Positions 1 to 7,340 of a stretch of DNA of 64,000 nt are shown here, piece by piece. The number at the start of each line of letters is the position of its first letter. Position 1 is the stretch's first letter. The notes under the pieces were generated by a model. The model had not been told where the DNA came from, did not search any database, and saw nothing but the letters and a program-made list of their open reading frames with translations. The position numbers and the translations under genes were made by a program. Origin of the DNA: JAQUBU01 sp036677685 (lineage in GTDB: Bacteria > Bacillota > Syntrophomonadia > Syntrophomonadales > Syntrophomonadaceae); the NCBI GenBank assembly GCA_036677685.1, contig JAVBWA010000039.1:1-64000 (forward strand), read 5' to 3'.

Positions 1-39
1 TTGTTCTCTTCTTTCAGGGGTGATTCTCCTCTTTGCCAT
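1..39 (-). CDS. Transposase N-terminus (partial)
   Basis: An ATG at 39 opens a frame reading MAKRRITPERREQ before the window ends, so only 13 residues are visible. It has a strong AGGAGG ribosome site about 8 bases upstream (in 49-54, inside the hairpin arm). The position just inside an IS-like terminus is what suggests a transposase; the residues alone do not identify a family. The gene continues to the left of the window. Confidence 0.5.
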   Translation of the reverse strand, partial: MAKRRITPERREQ

Positions 40-48
40 AAAACAAAA

Positions 49-85
49 CCTCCTAGAGATGCTCTTATTCTACATCTCTTGGAGG
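49..85 (-). promoter_or_regulatory. Hairpin sequestering the transposase ribosome site
   Basis: Arms 49-61 and 73-85 match at 12 of 13 positions with an 11-base loop. On the minus strand the 3' arm contains the AGGAGG of the transposase. Transcripts entering from outside the element would fold this hairpin and hide the site, a known way for insertion sequences to limit transposition caused by read-through. The structure is seen directly; the role is inferred. Confidence 0.55.
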
Positions 86-161
86 TTGGTTTACACAAAA
101 TCTGAAACGGTCTCTTATAATATTTTAATTGTCCTTTGCTTTTTTAACATTTGATACTGCG

Positions 162-371
162 CTATTGCTCAGGTTCTTCATAATAATATCTTGATCCATC
201 CTCGGCTTTATAATATACGCGATATCTTTTTTTATTGGTGGGATCTATAAATAACTCTTCTGTTTTTTCATATCCTTTTGGGATTTCATTGTTATCGGAC
301 ATCTTAAATCTCTTATCAGAAATAAACCAGGACAGTAAAGCTATGACAGCCAAAACGATTAATATTTCCAT
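162..371 (-). CDS. Small single-pass membrane protein, hypothetical
   Basis: About 69 residues. One hydrophobic segment occupies roughly residues 1-17, followed by a charged, tyrosine-rich tail ending in YYYEEPEQ. The ATG at 371 is preferred over the GTG at 380 because a GTG start would sit almost on the purine-rich ribosome site. It follows the YbjQ-like gene with only a few bases between them, so the two are probably co-transcribed. No family was recognised. The topology suggests a membrane-anchored peptide with an exposed polar tail. Confidence 0.6.
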   Translation of the reverse strand: MEILIVLAVIALLSWFISDKRFKMSDNNEIPKGYEKTEELFIDPTNKKRYRVYYKAEDGSRYYYEEPEQ

Positions 372-376
372 AATGA

Positions 377-697
377 TCACAACTCTTCTATAACTACAGC
401 AGTTCCATAGGCAACTACCTCTGTCATTGAATTTCCTATTTCACTTCCATCAAAACGCATCATCACAATAGCATTGGCACCCATATTGGCTGCATTCTGT
501 ACCATCCGATCCAGTGCTTGCTTTCTTGAATCCTCTAACATTGCAGTATATTCATGAATTTCCCCACCTATCAATGAGCGCAGAACTGCTACTATATCTG
601 CTCCAAGTCCTCTACTACGTACAACCACACCGAATACTTGCCCTTTTACTTCCTTGACTTTATAGCCTGCCAGATTTTCTGTTGTCGCAACAATCAT
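377..697 (-). CDS. YbjQ/UPF0145 family protein
   Basis: About 106 residues matching the YbjQ/UPF0145 (DUF74) pattern: an N-terminal TTENLAGYKV-like strand, a central GLGADIVAVLRSLIGGEI segment, and a C-terminal GANAIVMMRFD...EVVAYGTAVV stretch. Family members form small ring-shaped oligomers and have been called putative heavy-metal-binding proteins, but their function is not settled. The start at 697 is chosen because GGGAGG lies 8 bases upstream; the longer frame from 730 has no ribosome site. The next gene starts within a few bases, indicating an operon. Confidence 0.85.
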   Translation of the reverse strand: MIVATTENLAGYKVKEVKGQVFGVVVRSRGLGADIVAVLRSLIGGEIHEYTAMLEDSRKQALDRMVQNAANMGANAIVMMRFDGSEIGNSMTEVVAYGTAVVIEEL

Positions 698-833
698 AAT
701 TAAATCCTCCCTTAATGTTTGCCTATACATTCACGTAGTTCACCCTGCTTGAAGAGATAAAGAGCAGAGATTTTAGCTGTAATTTTATTTACTACTTCTT
801 CTCTTTATGATGCACAGTAGGGAATGGGAAGTA

Positions 834-1958
834 TTAAGCACTTTTTTCGCCTAACTTTCCTTTTAAAGTTTTGAGAATCTTTTTATAGTGTTCATCTTCT
901 CTCAATGGTGTAAATGCAGGATTTTCATCAAGGATCTTGATAAAATTCGTTTTAATTGTTATCTCGTCTAACGGGCTGCTTGTGCCAATAATGATATTAT
1001 CCTCAAGCCATGAATCTACCTGATTGAAATATTCATTCCCTTTCAACCTTAATGGATATTGGTATCCACAAACAATATTCACATATTGCTCTAATGCATT
1101 TAACGCCTTTTCTTTCTCTTCTTGCATCAAATATCCCTGCGCAGCAACGATATGAATTCCAAAAACCGCATTTGTCAAAATTTCTTTCATCTGAAAAGAA
1201 TCAATAATCTGTATTCCCTGGGAATATATCTGCTCAAATAGGACGGGTTCCATCATGTGTAATGAAAGATAATTGTTTAACAGCGTTAAGGTATCTATTA
1301 CATTCTGATAGAGTAATATTTGATTTACTTTATTGGCCTGATCGTTTTCTCCCAACATTTGATATGCCATAATAAGTATGACATCATCTCCACTATATGG
1401 AACTAATTTATCATTTAATAAACTAATGACTTCTTCGTTATTTCCCAGCGCCATCTCTGCCAATGCTTCCATCGAATTGGCATTTTTAAAGTCACTGCTA
1501 TTCCTTGATTCCTCTTTCACCCTCTGACTTAGCAAGATACATTGCTGCAGAATTTCACTTTTTATATCCTCAGTTTTTGCCAGGACCGAATGGTTCAGCA
1601 ATAATTGGATCATAGAAAGTAAAAACGGGAAACAAGAGTAGTATTTCTTTATTGCCTGGTTACACTGCTCCATTACTTCGTCAAATGGTTTGCTAGCAAA
1701 TTCATGTGATAGTTTTTTATATATTTTCTTAATATCTTCTCTTGTAAGCTGCGGGGAATATCCCAATAATTCATCGACCGAAACATTAAAAAAAGTTGCA
1801 AGTTCCGGAAGCAGTAAAATATCAGGATAACTTAGCCCGGACTCCCATTTGGAAACTGATGCTTTAGAAACTCCAATATACTCTGCTAATTTTTCCTGCG
1901 TAATTCCTTTCTCTTTTCTTTTTTGGATAATACACTTACTTATATTTAACTCATTCAT
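834..1958 (-). CDS. XRE-family transcriptional regulator with long C-terminal helical domain
   Basis: 374 residues. Residues about 5-62 are a Cro/C1-type helix-turn-helix with ITQEKLAEYIGVSKASVSKW as its core. The remaining 300 residues are mainly alpha-helical and resemble TPR-like sensor regions of similar Firmicute regulators, which bind peptides or other ligands in some families. A perfect 9-bp inverted repeat about 60 bases upstream (2017-2043) is a candidate autoregulatory operator. No target gene is evident; the next gene upstream is the divergently unrelated L25. The DNA-binding role is secure, but the ligand is unknown. Confidence 0.85.
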   Translation of the reverse strand: MNELNISKCIIQKRKEKGITQEKLAEYIGVSKASVSKWESGLSYPDILLLPELATFFNVSVDELLGYSPQLTREDIKKIYKKLSHEFASKPFDEVMEQCNQAIKKYYSCFPFLLSMIQLLLNHSVLAKTEDIKSEILQQCILLSQRVKEESRNSSDFKNANSMEALAEMALGNNEEVISLLNDKLVPYSGDDVILIMAYQMLGENDQANKVNQILLYQNVIDTLTLLNNYLSLHMMEPVLFEQIYSQGIQIIDSFQMKEILTNAVFGIHIVAAQGYLMQEEKEKALNALEQYVNIVCGYQYPLRLKGNEYFNQVDSWLEDNIIIGTSSPLDEITIKTNFIKILDENPAFTPLREDEHYKKILKTLKGKLGEKSA

Positions 1959-2016
1959 CTTTAATCACCTCAAATATTATTCTATACATTGATTCATTAC
2001 CTGGCGATGGATTTGT

Positions 2017-2043
2017 GGTTAACTTTAGTTGATTAAGTTAACC
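2017..2043. promoter_or_regulatory. Perfect inverted repeat, candidate operator
   Basis: GGTTAACTT (2017-2025) and AAGTTAACC (2035-2043) form a perfect 9-bp inverted repeat with a 9-base spacer. Half-sites are therefore about 18 bp apart centre to centre, suited to a dimer. It lies about 60 bases before the XRE regulator start, so autoregulation is a reasonable inference. Confidence 0.5.
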
Positions 2044-2153
2044 TTAAGGAAACATTTTCGCTAACAAAATCCTGCTAAAATGTCAGGCAGGCTAATATAA
2101 TGCGGGATTGGGGCAGAATCCAATAAGAGGATGAGAGTTATCATGCCGAAGAA

Positions 2154-2195
2154 AAAAGCATCCTTATACCGGAATCTCCCAATAAAGATGCTTTT
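2154..2195 (-). terminator. Probable terminator of the L25 gene
   Basis: AAAAGCATC (2154-2162) pairs with GATGCTTTT (2187-2195). On the minus strand this hairpin directly follows the L25 stop codon and runs into a T-rich tract. The 24-base loop is long, so confidence is moderate. Confidence 0.45.
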
Positions 2196-2213
2196 AAAAT
2201 ATTTGGTTTAAGA

Positions 2214-2816
2214 CTATATACCAGCCACGACATTTTCCGGACTGAGCTCAGGATCTCTCAACTGTCCCGTAACGCTGCATATGACGGTAGATGGGTCCTG
2301 TACAAGCTCTACTGAAGCTGGAATTACAATATCCGCCATAACTACTTTATCGCCAACATTTAGATTTGATACATCGAAAGATAATCTATCGGGAATATCT
2401 GCAGGCAGACAGAAAACTTCCATTTCTTTTGATATTACTTGGAGTACTTTACCTTGATTAATCAGTTCATCTTCACCGATGAGATGGATGTTGACCGTAT
2501 TGTGTACTTTTTCAGTGCTTTTTAAAGGTAGAAAATCGATATGGGTATATTCGTTACTTAAAGGGTTTTTCTGTAACTCACGGATGAGTACCATAATAGG
2601 GTTGTTTTCCCCTTCTATCTCCAACATAAAAACTCCCCTGCTGCCCATATGGCTAAAAATCCTCTTTAGTTCTCTGGCTTCCAGCAAGACAGTTTGGTTA
2701 CCTTTCTCTTTGCCATATACTACTCCTGGAACCCATCCATCGCGTTTCATTTGCTTAAGATAACCATTTGTACCTAACTTTCTCTTCTTACCATAAAGGG
2801 TTGGTGCCGATACCAT
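2214..2816 (-). CDS. rplY: 50S ribosomal protein L25, general stress protein CTC type
   Basis: 200 residues in the two-domain TL5/CTC form of L25. The N-terminal 5S-rRNA-binding beta-barrel covers about residues 4-95 (VPGVVYGKEKG and YTHIDFLPL are typical). The C-terminal CTC beta domain (about 96-190) includes DIPDRLSFDVSNLNVGDKV. The protein binds 5S rRNA on the large subunit; in Bacillus the orthologue ctc is a stress gene. It stands alone here rather than beside pth, where it is often found. The start has an AGGAG-type site in the preceding bases. Confidence 0.95.
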   Translation of the reverse strand: MVSAPTLYGKKRKLGTNGYLKQMKRDGWVPGVVYGKEKGNQTVLLEARELKRIFSHMGSRGVFMLEIEGENNPIMVLIRELQKNPLSNEYTHIDFLPLKSTEKVHNTVNIHLIGEDELINQGKVLQVISKEMEVFCLPADIPDRLSFDVSNLNVGDKVVMADIVIPASVELVQDPSTVICSVTGQLRDPELSPENVVAGI

Positions 2817-3207
2817 GATGACTCCTCCTGCTGATTTTTAATAGGTGCAATACAATCCTAAATAATGCTTTTATAAAATATTTAACGAAAACATTATGAC
2901 TTATACCTGGTATCTGAATAATTATTAATCTAATCTAAAATTCTAGTCGTGAAACATTATATATTAAGGTGGGGCTGAATAAGTGCAGTTTAGGAGTGTT
3001 TGGGGAATCGTGTTACACCCTATTTGATCGCTCTCTGTAGACTGGCTGGACATTATACTGGTTAAAATTGGCTTTATCGCGAAGGCGATTTAACACCAAT
3101 TTTCAGAATTTTTGAACGTATATATAATAGTGCGGAACAACGTTACAAGAGAAGTAGCAATTTTCATTCATTAACTAGGGCAAATGATCAAGAAAGGACA
3201 TAAGACC
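2817..3207. other. Intergenic stretch with one clear hairpin
   Basis: This 390-base gap shows no convincing gene. It holds a hairpin whose outer stem is AAAATTGG (3064-3071) with CCAATTTT (3096-3103) and whose inner part has ATCGC/GCGAT pairing. There is no T-run, so it may be an RNA structure or operator rather than a terminator. Promoters for L25 (minus) and the small plus-strand gene must lie here. Confidence 0.4.
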
Positions 3208-3516
3208 ATGGAAAAAGCAATAACCCGGCACTACTTGAAACCAGGAGATGAGCAACAGGCAGTCTACCTGGCTAAATGGATGGAAGCTCGAAAAAGCGAA
3301 GAGCAATTGGGATTAATATCCCAAACTGAATCCAGGGAAAGTATTGAAATAGCCATATTGCTCCGGCGGATGGCTTTGGTGGGGATACCGGTCACAATAA
3401 GCGTTGTTTTTGCTGTAATAATTTTGTTGGTCCATGTTCTTGGATTATGGACTCTGGCTGCCCTCGCAAGTGCGGCTTGCCTGGGATTATTCGGCAGGAA
3501 AATAAGAGGGCTTTAA
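3208..3516 (+). CDS. Small membrane protein, hypothetical
   Basis: About 102 residues. The first half is polar and charged (helical, many Glu/Arg/Lys). The last third holds two closely spaced hydrophobic segments (from about VGIPVTISVVFAVIILLVHV to the C-terminus), followed by a short basic tail. The ATG at 3208 is chosen because AAAGGA lies about 10 bases upstream; the in-frame ATG at 3184 has no comparable site. It converges on yigZ with only a few bases between the stop codons. No family was recognised. Confidence 0.6.
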   Translation: MEKAITRHYLKPGDEQQAVYLAKWMEARKSEEQLGLISQTESRESIEIAILLRRMALVGIPVTISVVFAVIILLVHVLGLWTLAALASAACLGLFGRKIRGL

Positions 3517-3522
3517 GCTTTT

Positions 3523-4152
3523 TTATGTATGTGAAACAAAACCGGTATTAAGGTATTCAATAGTTGCTGTTCCTCCCGTAAGTTGCTTAACTTTTTCGAT
3601 AAAGTAATCCAATTTATTAACACCGATCCATATTTTTACAGCAACCACGTCACTAAATTGCATATCAGGTATTTGGTTTATTAGATCATAAAATAAATGT
3701 TCAAAACTACTATAATAGGTATATGGAAACTTGATTAAAATATTTTGTGAGTATTCCATAGTGACTGTTTTAGCTCCATCTAAAGCTGATTGGATAGCTT
3801 GGGTATATGCTTTTACCAATCCCCCGGTTCCCAGTAAAGTTCCGCCAAAATAACGTACAACGATTGCCATAATATTTTTCAGCTCCCGCTTTTTAAGCAC
3901 ATTAAGCAGCGGCAATCCAGCTGTCCCGCCAGGTTCACCATCATCGCTGCAACGCTCCAAAGTACTTCCATCCTGCTTTAAGATAAATGCATAACAATAA
4001 TGATTAGCCCTGGGATATTTTTGCCTGGTGTCATAAAGCCACTTATCGATATCCTGCACCTGAGTAATTGGCATAATTATAGCTATAAATCGAGACTTTT
4101 TTATAGTTAACTCTGCTGTGACGACTTCATGGACCGTTTTATAGAAGATCAA
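3523..4152 (-). CDS. yigZ: YigZ/IMPACT family (UPF0029) protein
   Basis: About 209 residues. The N-terminal UPF0029 domain (about 10-115) shows the family hallmarks IKKSRFIA, HYCYAF, SDDGEPGGTAG and VVRYFGGTLLGTGGLVKAY. It is followed by the C-terminal DUF1949-type ferredoxin-like domain. The eukaryotic relative IMPACT modulates translation control, but the bacterial role is unclear. The start is taken as TTG at 4152, because GGAGGT lies 8 bases upstream and the protein then begins just before the conserved FYKTVHEVV. Its upstream neighbour is a decayed Fe-ADH fragment ending at this point. Confidence 0.9.
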   Translation of the reverse strand: MIFYKTVHEVVTAELTIKKSRFIAIIMPITQVQDIDKWLYDTRQKYPRANHYCYAFILKQDGSTLERCSDDGEPGGTAGLPLLNVLKKRELKNIMAIVVRYFGGTLLGTGGLVKAYTQAIQSALDGAKTVTMEYSQNILIKFPYTYYSSFEHLFYDLINQIPDMQFSDVVAVKIWIGVNKLDYFIEKVKQLTGGTATIEYLNTGFVSHT

Positions 4153-4364
4153 AATGTACACCTCCATAAACCACCAGACTGCCAAATATACAGGAAGGCT
4201 AATGGCCTTTTAAGACCTGATCGGGATTGAAAGAAAACGTATCCTAAGTTAGCAGAACTTTCCCTATACAAAGCTTTAACCCATATTCTGAAAATTGTTA
4301 CCTGCTCATGTATAACTCCCCTGCCAAAAAAGACTTTGGTGGGAAAATAAGACTGCCAGGACAT
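4149..4364 (-). pseudogene. Remnant of an iron-containing alcohol dehydrogenase
   Basis: The frame begins MSWQSYFPTKVFFGRGVIHE, the typical N-terminus of Fe-dependent (type III) alcohol dehydrogenases, behind a good AAGGAG site. After about 20 residues the similarity fades, although RIWVKALYRESSA still recalls the family's KKALIVTGKSSA strand. The frame then ends after about 71 codons, whereas the family has about 385. The NAD-binding and iron-binding parts are absent. It is best read as a truncated, frameshifted gene that overlaps the yigZ start. Confidence 0.65.
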
Positions 4365-4583
4365 TTCATTAACTCCTTTTATCAATTAATTGTATTATGC
4401 CATTATTTCATGTTGCTATGGCGAAATTAAATATTAAGTATATGTATATAAAAGAAGTGTGTAATTAAACTTTGCCGTTTTTTTATTGTCGCATATGCAA
4501 GATCCCAATAGTGTTGTAAAATGAACGATGCATTTATGATTTACCAAACTAAATTCTATGGTTTTGAAAGGATTTGAACACAT

Positions 4584-5237
4584 TTGATAAAATTATGCGT
4601 TTTTGACTTGGATGGCACTCTGGTGGATTCGCTGCGGGACATTGCTGACAGCACTAATTTTGCGCTGAAAAAGAATGGGTTCCCCCAACATGATTTGCAT
4701 GAATACCCGGATTTCATATGCGACGGATTACCGGCGCTTATTCGCCAGGCATTGGGGAATAATTATAGCCCGGAAGCAAGCCTGCGCTTAACCGCTGATT
4801 TTACTTGCTATTATAATTCGCATTTTGATAATCATACTCGTCCGTACCAAGGCATGACCGAATTACTGAATAATATACGTGCTCACGATATTAAACTCGC
4901 TGTATTATCCAATAAACCGGATCATTTTGTAAAAGTTATAATGGATAAAATGTATCCTGATGTGGTTTTTCAAAAGATGCAGGGTAAATCGGATCTGTTC
5001 CCCCAAAAACCAGCTCCGGATTCCTTGCTATATATCCTGGAAAAACTTGAGGCTAAGGTGGATGAAACAATCTATATTGGAGATTCCAATGTGGACGTTT
5101 TTACTGCTCAAAATGCCGGAGTAAAGGCAATAGGTGTGACTTGGGGATTCAGAACAAGACAGGAGCTTGAAGAAGCAGGAGCTGATTATATCGTCGAATC
5201 CCCACATGACATAATGCCATTGATTATTAAGCTTTAG
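4584..5237 (+). CDS. gph: HAD-superfamily phosphatase, phosphoglycolate phosphatase-like
   Basis: 217 residues. Motif I is FDLDGTLVDS at about residues 7-16, with the nucleophile and acid Asp. Motif II is VLSNKP, motif III the lysine in QKPAPD, and motif IV IGDSNVDVFTAQNAG with the Mg-binding acids. A helical cap lies between motifs I and II (subclass I), as in Gph/PpaX enzymes. The substrate could be phosphoglycolate, pyrophosphate or another small phosphate ester. The start is TTG at 4584 with AAAGGA upstream. It appears monocistronic. Confidence 0.88.
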   Translation: MIKLCVFDLDGTLVDSLRDIADSTNFALKKNGFPQHDLHEYPDFICDGLPALIRQALGNNYSPEASLRLTADFTCYYNSHFDNHTRPYQGMTELLNNIRAHDIKLAVLSNKPDHFVKVIMDKMYPDVVFQKMQGKSDLFPQKPAPDSLLYILEKLEAKVDETIYIGDSNVDVFTAQNAGVKAIGVTWGFRTRQELEEAGADYIVESPHDIMPLIIKL

Positions 5238-5434
5238 ACACTCATGGATTCATCAAATGTATGCTCCAGGTTCAATCGTCGATTTTCATCGTTTATTTTT
5301 TCTTAAAATATTTAAAGAACACATTTTAATGACAATTGCAGCCATTTAGGAATAGCTTAACATTTTGTAGTATGTATTGTATACAAATGACAAACAGGTA
5401 AAAGGTGAAATAAAAATAATATAAATGTTGAATT

Positions 5435-5462
5435 TTGTTATATAATAAAAATTGCTTATAAT
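5435..5462 (+). promoter_or_regulatory. Possible sigma-A promoter of the AGCS symporter
   Basis: TTGTTA (5435-5440) and TATAAT (5457-5462) are separated by 16 bases. A small hairpin with GGGACT/AGTCCC arms (5464-5469, 5477-5482) follows before the ribosome site. The region is AT-rich, so chance matches are likely. Confidence 0.35.
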
Positions 5463-5505
5463 CGGGACTGATATAAAGTCCCAATTAATTTTAGGAGGTG
5501 CGGTT

Positions 5506-6876
5506 TTGGAAGTATTCACAAATCTAATCAGTACAGTCAACGGTTTTGTTTGGGGCCCATGGATGCTTACTCTACTTGTAGGTACCGGAATCTTTCTTAC
5601 TCTCCGGTTGGGATTCATACAGTTCAGACAACTGGGTTACGCTCTTAAACTGGCGTTTTCCCCTTCAAAACAAGACCATGTATCGGAAGGAGACATTTCC
5701 CATTTCCAGGCTTTGATGACAGCTCTGGCTGCCACCATCGGTACGGGTAATATCGTCGGAGTTGCTACCGCAGTGGTTCTGGGAGGACCCGGCGCAGTGT
5801 TCTGGATGTGGGTAACCGCTGTATTTGGCATGGCCACCAAGTATGGTGAGGCTGTACTATCAATTAAATACCGGGTCATCGATGAAAAGGGTGAAATGGC
5901 AGGCGGCCCGATGTACTATATTGAGCGCGGAATGGGCATGAAGTGGCTGGCCGTGCTTTTTGCTATCTTCGGTTCTGTAGCGGCATTCGGTATCGGCAAT
6001 CTCGTTCAGGTAAATTCAGTAGCCGGCGCAGTACACGATACGTTTGGAGTAAACCCATGGATAACTGGAGCCTTCTTAGGTATCTTTACTGCCCTGGTTA
6101 TTCTGGGGGGAGTTAAAAGTATAGGAAGGGCCACTGGTGTTATTGTTCCCTTTATGGCGGTTTTGTATATCCTGGGTGGACTTTACATAATTTTTTCAAA
6201 CCTGAATTTGCTTCCTGATGCTTTTGCCTTGATTTGCACCGAAGCATTTACTGCCAAGGCCGGTTTCGGAGCTTTGCTGGGCAGTACCATCCGTTATGGT
6301 GTAGCCCGCGGTGTATTTTCCAATGAAGCTGGCTTAGGTTCAGCGCCCATAGCTGCCGCAGCAGCGAAAACCGACCACTCCGGTCGGCAGGGTCTGGTCT
6401 CCATGACCGGGACATTTTTGGATACCATAGTGGTTTGCAGTATAACCGGATTATCTTTAGTAATGGCTAACCTGTATTCAGGTATTGACAAGGCTCAGGC
6501 GGCAGCTCTGACCAGTCGTTCTTTTGAATTATTCATACCGCACGTTGGAAGTCTTATGGTGACCGTAGCGCTGATGTTTTTTGCTTATTCAACGGTTTTG
6601 GGCTGGTCTTATTACGGCGAAAAATGTTTTTATTATCTGACCGGACAAAAAGGAATTTTGCCCTACCGTTTGGTCTTCTGCCTCTGTGCTTTTATCGGGG
6701 CCGGTTTAAAGCTTGGCTTGGTTTGGGATATAGCCGATACCTTCAATGGTGCAATGGCTATTCCGAATTTAATTGCCCTTTTGGCCTTATCGGGGGTAAT
6801 CGCTTCGGAAACCAAGGATTTCAGCCGGATTCGCATAAAAGAAAAAGCAGAGAATGAAGTATTAAAGCAAGCCTAG
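5506..6876 (+). CDS. agcS: Sodium:alanine/glycine symporter (AGCS family)
   Basis: About 456 residues and strongly hydrophobic, with roughly ten or more membrane segments. The AGCS signature is clear: ATIGTGNIVGVATAVVLGGP near residue 80, then GGPMYYIERGMG and FSNEAGLGSAPIAAAAA. The family imports alanine or glycine with Na+ or H+. The start is TTG at 5506, 7 bases after TAGGAGG; the frame extends further upstream without a site. It is a single gene ended by the GC-rich terminator at 6930-6948. In an amino-acid-using or syntrophic anaerobe it would supply carbon or nitrogen. Confidence 0.93.
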   Translation: MEVFTNLISTVNGFVWGPWMLTLLVGTGIFLTLRLGFIQFRQLGYALKLAFSPSKQDHVSEGDISHFQALMTALAATIGTGNIVGVATAVVLGGPGAVFWMWVTAVFGMATKYGEAVLSIKYRVIDEKGEMAGGPMYYIERGMGMKWLAVLFAIFGSVAAFGIGNLVQVNSVAGAVHDTFGVNPWITGAFLGIFTALVILGGVKSIGRATGVIVPFMAVLYILGGLYIIFSNLNLLPDAFALICTEAFTAKAGFGALLGSTIRYGVARGVFSNEAGLGSAPIAAAAAKTDHSGRQGLVSMTGTFLDTIVVCSITGLSLVMANLYSGIDKAQAAALTSRSFELFIPHVGSLMVTVALMFFAYSTVLGWSYYGEKCFYYLTGQKGILPYRLVFCLCAFIGAGLKLGLVWDIADTFNGAMAIPNLIALLALSGVIASETKDFSRIRIKEKAENEVLKQA

Positions 6877-6929
6877 TTATCCTGATTAAAATTTGTCTAT
6901 TCTCACTTATAATAATTCTTAATTAATAG

Positions 6930-6960
6930 CCCGGGCATACCGCCCGGGTTGATTTCTTTT
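6930..6960 (+). terminator. Rho-independent terminator after the symporter
   Basis: CCCGGGC (6930-6936) pairs with GCCCGGG (6942-6948), followed by a T-rich stretch. It is placed about 55 bases after the symporter stop. Confidence 0.75.
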
Positions 6961-7050
6961 ATCTCGGATTGAAGTCTATATGCCATCCCCTATAGCTTCG
7001 TGTGCAAATGTTATCTAAGTATCATTGGACCGATTATCAGTATTGAAAAG

Positions 7051-7083
7051 GGACCTAGACCATTATACGGTCTAGGTCCTTTA
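7051..7083. terminator. Strong hairpin, possible terminator
   Basis: GGACCTAGACC (7051-7061) and GGTCTAGGTCC (7069-7079) form a perfect 11-bp stem with a 7-base loop, followed by TTT. It lies in the 464-base gap between the symporter and the FIST sensor (6877-7340). That gap holds no gene that I can see. It could stop read-through on either strand. Confidence 0.5.
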
Positions 7084-7340
7084 AGCTCTTCAAGTACTTA
7101 TGGCAAAACATTAACCTAATATGTTGCCAGTCCTCTGATTGCGGCACGACATGATTTTTCTATGTATTTTGAGATATATTTTTTAAAAGTTAAAGATTAT
7201 TTTTCTTGTTTGGCAAAAAATTATGGTTAAAACGTGGCCAAAAGACCCGCAGGCATAAAACGTCTGTGAAAAAATATTCCTGCCTGGAGTCGGAAATGGC
7301 TTTTCATAAGGGCTGCTAAGCATCAGGAACAAACAAGAAA

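Larger units (their letters stand above)
1..114 (-). mobile_element. End of an IS256-like insertion sequence (truncated by window edge)
   Basis: The terminal stretch at 89-114, read on the minus strand, is GAGACCGTTTCAGATTTTGT followed by GTAAAC. This resembles the outer ends of IS256-family elements, which typically carry TGTGTAAA. A transposase-like reading frame begins just inside it and runs off the window. The outer boundary near 114 is an inference, because the other end and the target duplication are outside the window. Another IS family is possible. Confidence 0.55.

Noticed and set aside
2143..2211. A 22-codon frame starting ATGCCGAAGAAAAAAGCATC
   Set aside because: It overlaps the probable L25 terminator hairpin, has only a weak ribosome site and no recognisable protein pattern.
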